Assembly (NCBI GenBank): GCA_900539035.1
Contig: UQAU01000042.1
Location: forward strand, 1 to 15,491
DNA: 15,491 nt
Source of the DNA: an uncultured Collinsella sp.
GTDB taxonomy: Bacteria; Actinomycetota; Coriobacteriia; Coriobacteriales; Coriobacteriaceae
Direction of reading: 5' to 3'
Shown: positions 13,119 to 15,491 of the stretch, piece after piece
Position numbering within the stretch: position 1 is the stretch's first letter
How the letters are laid out: every line of letters begins with the position of its first letter
Notes under the pieces: model-generated
What the model was told of the DNA's origin: nothing
Databases searched by the model: none
What the model saw: only the letters and a program-made list of their open reading frames with translations
Translations under genes and position numbers: made by a program

Positions 13119-15008
13119 CTAGGCCTTGGCAGCCTCGGCGTCGGCGGGAGCCTCGGCAGCAGCAGTGCGGCCATACTCGGCCTTGCCCATCTCGGACCAC
13201 TCAGGCTCCTCGTCGGGCATGGAACCGGCCTCCTTGCCGAAGAACTCCTTGAGGCAGTTAACGGCAACGATGAGGCCCAGGACCATCAGCAGGACGGCAA
13301 AGACGAGCTGCAGGCCCTTGGTGGCGGCGACGGAGACGGCGGCCGTGGTGGCGGTAGCCGGGATGGTACCGAAGAAACCGTAGGCCTGGACGGCGGTCAT
13401 GCAGCCCATGGCACTCTGGACCAGCGAGGTGAAGGTGCAGCAGAGCAGGAAGGCGACGGGCACGTAGAGCATCCAGCCCTTGCGGCCGGTGCACTTGCAG
13501 AACACGGCGAGGGTGATCATGGTCATGCCACCGAGCAGCTGGTTGGAAGCACCAAAGAGCGGCCAGATGTTGGCATAGCCACCAAAAGCGAGGGCGAGAC
13601 CGGGAAGCAGGGTAACGACCGTGGCGAACCAGGGGTTGCCGAGGACCTTCATGTAGCCGGCCTTGGACTCGATGGCCAGGGCATCGTTGGTCTGGGCAAA
13701 GAACTCGGAGAACGAGGTGCGGGCAATGCGGGCGACGGCGTCGAGCGAGGTCAGAGCCAGAGCGGAAACGTTCATGGTCATAAAGACGGTAGCGAGCGTG
13801 CCGTCAACACCGAAGGCCTGCATACCGCGGGAGATGCCAGCGGCGAAGATCTGGAACGGGGTGGAAGCGACACCAGCGTTGAGGGCGCCGGTACCGGCGG
13901 TGTTCATGTCGGAGAACATGATGCCGGCGACGATGATGGCAAGGATGCCGACGAAGGACTCGACGATCATGGCGCCGTAACCGACCTTGACGGCGTCCTG
14001 CTCCTTCTCGACCTGCTTAGAAGAGGTGCCGGAAGAAACGAGGCTGTGGAAACCGGAGAGAGCACCGCAAGCGACGGAGACGAACAGGACCGGGAACATC
14101 ATGCCGGAGGCAGTGGAGAAGCCGGTGAAGACCGGAGCGGTGATAGTGGCCTGACCGTTGACGCCCAGGACGACGATGCCGAGGACAGCGCAGACGATCA
14201 TGACGATCATCATGATGGAAGTGAGGTAGTCACGCGGGGTCTTGAGCATCTGGATGGGCATAGCGCCAGCGAAGACCAGGTAGACCATGACGACGGCGAA
14301 CCACTGGAACTTATCCAGGTAGACCGGGAACTGCATACCGACGGCGAACATGAGAACCATGAGGACCACGCCGGTGACGAACTCGGCAGCGCCGGTGAGG
14401 TTGAACTTCTTCTGGGCCCAACCAAAGGCGATAGCGACGAAGGTGAACAGGATGGAGATGGTACCAGCGCAGCCGGCGGCATAGGACTTGGTGAAGTCGA
14501 TGGCACCGGTAGCAGCACCAGAAGCGTCAACGGCCGGGGTGAACATGAACGTCTTGCAGACCATGTCGGTGAAAGCGGCGATGACGATGATGCAGAACAG
14601 CCAGCAGAACAGCAGGAACAGGCGACGGCCGGTCTTGCCGATGTACTTCTCGATGAGCTGAGCGAGCGACTTGCCGTTGTTCTTCATCGAAGCGTACAGG
14701 GCACCAAAGTCGTGGACGGCACCAAAGAAGATGCCGCCGACGAGGACCCAGAGCACGACGGGCAGCCAGCCAAAGGCCATGGCGACGATCGTACCCGTGA
14801 CAGGGCCAGCACCGCAGATCGAGCTGAACTGGTGCGAGAACGCGGTGAAGGCGGAGACGGGCGAGAAGCTCTTGCCGTCCTTCATGCGCTTGGCCGGCGT
14901 GAGGGCCTCCTTGTCAACGCCCCACTTGTTGGCCAGCCATCGGCCATAGCCCAGATAGCCGCAGGCAAGCACCGCCGCAGCCACAACCATGAGCAAAACT
15001 CCGTTCAT
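13119..15008 (-). CDS. cstA: CstA-family carbon starvation / peptide or pyruvate transporter
   Basis: A 629-residue polytopic membrane protein with roughly 15-17 hydrophobic segments from residue 2 to about 590 and a short acidic, Ala-rich cytoplasmic tail. Family features include GYGRWLANKWGVD near the N-terminus, FSHQFSSICGAGPVTGT (about 57-73), GAVHDFGALYASMKNNGKS, ALTSLDAVARIARTSF and NIWPLFGASNQLL. CstA/BtsT members import small peptides or pyruvate when carbon is scarce; which substrate applies here is not visible. Length fits the shorter Gram-positive type. GAGGAGGAAAT directly precedes the ATG at 15008. The gene is transcribed alone, from a promoter near 15278 through an attenuator-like leader, and ends at the 13041-13080 terminator. 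Confidence 0.94.
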   Translation of the reverse strand: MNGVLLMVVAAAVLACGYLGYGRWLANKWGVDKEALTPAKRMKDGKSFSPVSAFTAFSHQFSSICGAGPVTGTIVAMAFGWLPVVLWVLVGGIFFGAVHDFGALYASMKNNGKSLAQLIEKYIGKTGRRLFLLFCWLFCIIVIAAFTDMVCKTFMFTPAVDASGAATGAIDFTKSYAAGCAGTISILFTFVAIAFGWAQKKFNLTGAAEFVTGVVLMVLMFAVGMQFPVYLDKFQWFAVVMVYLVFAGAMPIQMLKTPRDYLTSIMMIVMIVCAVLGIVVLGVNGQATITAPVFTGFSTASGMMFPVLFVSVACGALSGFHSLVSSGTSSKQVEKEQDAVKVGYGAMIVESFVGILAIIVAGIMFSDMNTAGTGALNAGVASTPFQIFAAGISRGMQAFGVDGTLATVFMTMNVSALALTSLDAVARIARTSFSEFFAQTNDALAIESKAGYMKVLGNPWFATVVTLLPGLALAFGGYANIWPLFGASNQLLGGMTMITLAVFCKCTGRKGWMLYVPVAFLLCCTFTSLVQSAMGCMTAVQAYGFFGTIPATATTAAVSVAATKGLQLVFAVLLMVLGLIVAVNCLKEFFGKEAGSMPDEEPEWSEMGKAEYGRTAAAEAPADAEAAKA

Positions 15009-15043
15009 TACATTTCCTCCTCTAAAAAGAACTTCCTAGACAT

Positions 15044-15082
15044 AAAAAATGAGGGCCGTCGGTTGCGCTCGACGGCCCTCAT
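15044..15082 (-). terminator. intrinsic terminator inside the cstA leader
   Basis: A perfect 13-bp stem (15070-15082 with 15049-15061) with an 8-nt loop is followed on the minus strand by six T residues (15049-15044). It lies 36 nt upstream of the cstA ATG, between promoter and ribosome binding site. It would stop cstA transcription unless prevented. Confidence 0.85.
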
Positions 15083-15133
15083 CTTCATCAGCCGCCCGTT
15101 ATCGTACGGGCCAGCTGTATGTGCTAACCCGCA

Positions 15134-15202
15134 TCAGATAATTACTACGCTGATAATGTTTAGCTGATGCGTGAACATGTCTAAGAAATCCTCTTCGATC
15201 AT
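15134..15202 (-). CDS. candidate leader peptide of cstA (22 aa)
   Basis: An ATG at 15202 opens 22 codons ending with TGA at 15134-15136. The N-terminal part is acidic (MIEEDFLDM), and the last seven residues are IISVVII. The stop codon lies in the 3' arm of hairpin H2, and codons for T-H-Q cover its 5' arm. A ribosome pausing on the Ile/Val codons would therefore affect the fold. This matches the design of ilv-type leader peptides. Against it, the only ribosome-binding-like sequence is GGA about 12 nt upstream, inside the loop of H1. Confidence 0.4.
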   Translation of the reverse strand: MIEEDFLDMFTHQLNIISVVII

Positions 15203-15249
15203 GATGTGAACGATCCGTGCGTGTTCACATCCCCCAGTGGTTGAAAAGG

Positions 15250-15278
15250 AGTATGAAACTTTAGTTACCTAAAGTCAA
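15250..15278 (-). promoter_or_regulatory. cstA promoter
   Basis: On the minus strand TTGACT (15278-15273) and CATACT (15255-15250) are separated by exactly 17 nt. This is the best sigma70-type promoter in the window. The predicted start lies near 15243, just before hairpin H1 of the leader. Confidence 0.7.
15258..15275. promoter_or_regulatory. 18-bp palindromic operator within the cstA promoter
   Basis: ACTTTAG-TTAC-CTAAAGT has perfect 7-bp arms filling the spacer and touching the -35 element. A protein bound here would block RNA polymerase, so it is a likely repressor site. The TTTAGGT half-site faintly recalls DtxR/MntR-type operators, but the family cannot be assigned. Confidence 0.6.
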
Positions 15279-15414
15279 CGCAAATTTGTAATGAATTTTC
15301 AACTTTTTTGGATTTCTCGGTATCAAACGCCACTGACCTCGGACTTTACCCCACGACAGTTTTTGCATGAGAGATGCCCCTGAGAGCCGCGGGAGCCGGG
15401 CGGCGCATATGAAC

Positions 15415-15491
15415 TTTCCTGCTCTACAGTCCTGCGCAAGACGGAAAGCACATTAAGTGCTTTCCTTTGCGTGCGGAACTCGCGATAAACT
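15415..15491 (-). repeat. 77-nt structured repeat, copy B (putative RNA element)
   Basis: This is the second copy of the element at 10648-10724, on the opposite strand and reaching the last base of the window, so it may continue. The central hairpin is GGAAAGCAC-TTAAT-GTGCTTTCC (15465-15443). Relative to copy A, three successive base pairs differ (G-C to A-T, G-C to A-T, C-G to G-C) and all remain paired. An extra 5-bp helix, CGCAA with TTGCG (element positions 21-25 and 53-57), is complete only in this copy. It lies about 140 bp upstream of the cstA promoter. The stretch between them (15279-15414) holds only GC-rich potential hairpins and no gene. Confidence 0.7.

Larger units (their letters stand above)
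15009..15243 (-). promoter_or_regulatory. cstA 5' leader with attenuator architecture
   Basis: From the inferred transcription start near 15243 to the cstA ATG, the minus-strand leader contains four hairpins. H1 has a perfect 9-bp stem (15223-15231 with 15203-15211). H2 pairs CGCATCAG (15171-15164) with 15137-15130. H3 pairs GCCCGT with ACGGGC (15111-15106, 15099-15094). A terminator follows at 15082-15044. Alternative pairings exist. The 5' arm of H1 can also pair with 15176-15166, which would break H2. TGGCCC of the H3 region (15113-15108) can pair with GGGCCG (15078-15073) of the terminator stem. This is the logic of an attenuator; the sensed signal is unknown. No T-box or other riboswitch consensus was recognised. 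Confidence 0.6.

Noticed and set aside
12288..15167. 959-codon open frame on the plus strand across cstA and the Toprim gene
   Set aside because: Antisense to two convincing minus-strand genes, low-complexity Gly/Asp/His composition, runs through two terminators, no ribosome binding site.
15225..15230. Minimal start-stop frame (ATGTGA) after GGGGG in the cstA leader
   Set aside because: The G run directly abuts the ATG, so it cannot act as its ribosome binding site; more likely part of hairpin H1.
15009..15243. T-box riboswitch in front of cstA
   Set aside because: The conserved T-box sequence and the Stem I layout were not found; the leader fits an unassigned attenuator better.

Overview
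The window reads as chromosomal DNA of a high-GC, Gram-positive gut actinobacterium, most likely class Coriobacteriia and close to Collinsella. This rests on base composition, the tilS-hpt-ftsH gene order, strong AGGAGG-type ribosome binding sites, a recurring TACAAT -10 box, and the overall look of the proteins. The species assignment is inference. No rRNA, tRNA, CRISPR array, transposase or phage gene was seen.

Layout, left to right. 1-90: the tail of an upstream transcript with a strong intrinsic terminator. 137-604 (-): a small tail-anchored membrane protein of unknown function. 605-880: an AT-rich divergent promoter region. 881-1312 (+): an Hsp20 chaperone. 1395-2204 (-): a WalJ/YycJ-like metallo-beta-lactamase-fold protein, divergent from tilS. 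2253-6622 (+): tilS, hpt and ftsH (tRNA-Ile lysidine synthetase, hypoxanthine phosphoribosyltransferase, membrane AAA protease). 6691-6752: a REP/MITE-like palindrome. 6812-7996 (+): a PLP aminotransferase. 8162-8983 (+): a PHP-family phosphatase. 9062-10510 (-): an RlmD/RumA-type rRNA uracil methyltransferase. 10764-12935 (-): a long, mostly disordered protein ending in a JetD/DUF2220-like Toprim domain. 13119-15008 (-): a CstA-family transporter. 15009-15491: its complex regulatory region.

The most unusual signals are non-coding. First, a 77-nt element occurs twice, at 10648-10724 (+) and 15415-15491 (-). Both ends are identical, but the central 9-bp hairpin differs at three positions on each arm, and all three pairs are compensated. 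That is covariation expected of a conserved structure. The two copies face each other and bracket the Toprim gene and cstA. Second, cstA has a good promoter with an 18-bp palindrome inside it, then a leader of about 235 nt. The leader holds three hairpins, a possible 22-residue peptide whose last seven residues are Ile/Val/Ser only, and an intrinsic terminator just before the ribosome binding site. This looks like transcription attenuation of a nutrient transporter.

The rest is mostly housekeeping: proteostasis (Hsp20, FtsH), tRNA and rRNA modification (TilS, the methyltransferase), purine salvage (Hpt), amino acid metabolism and uptake.
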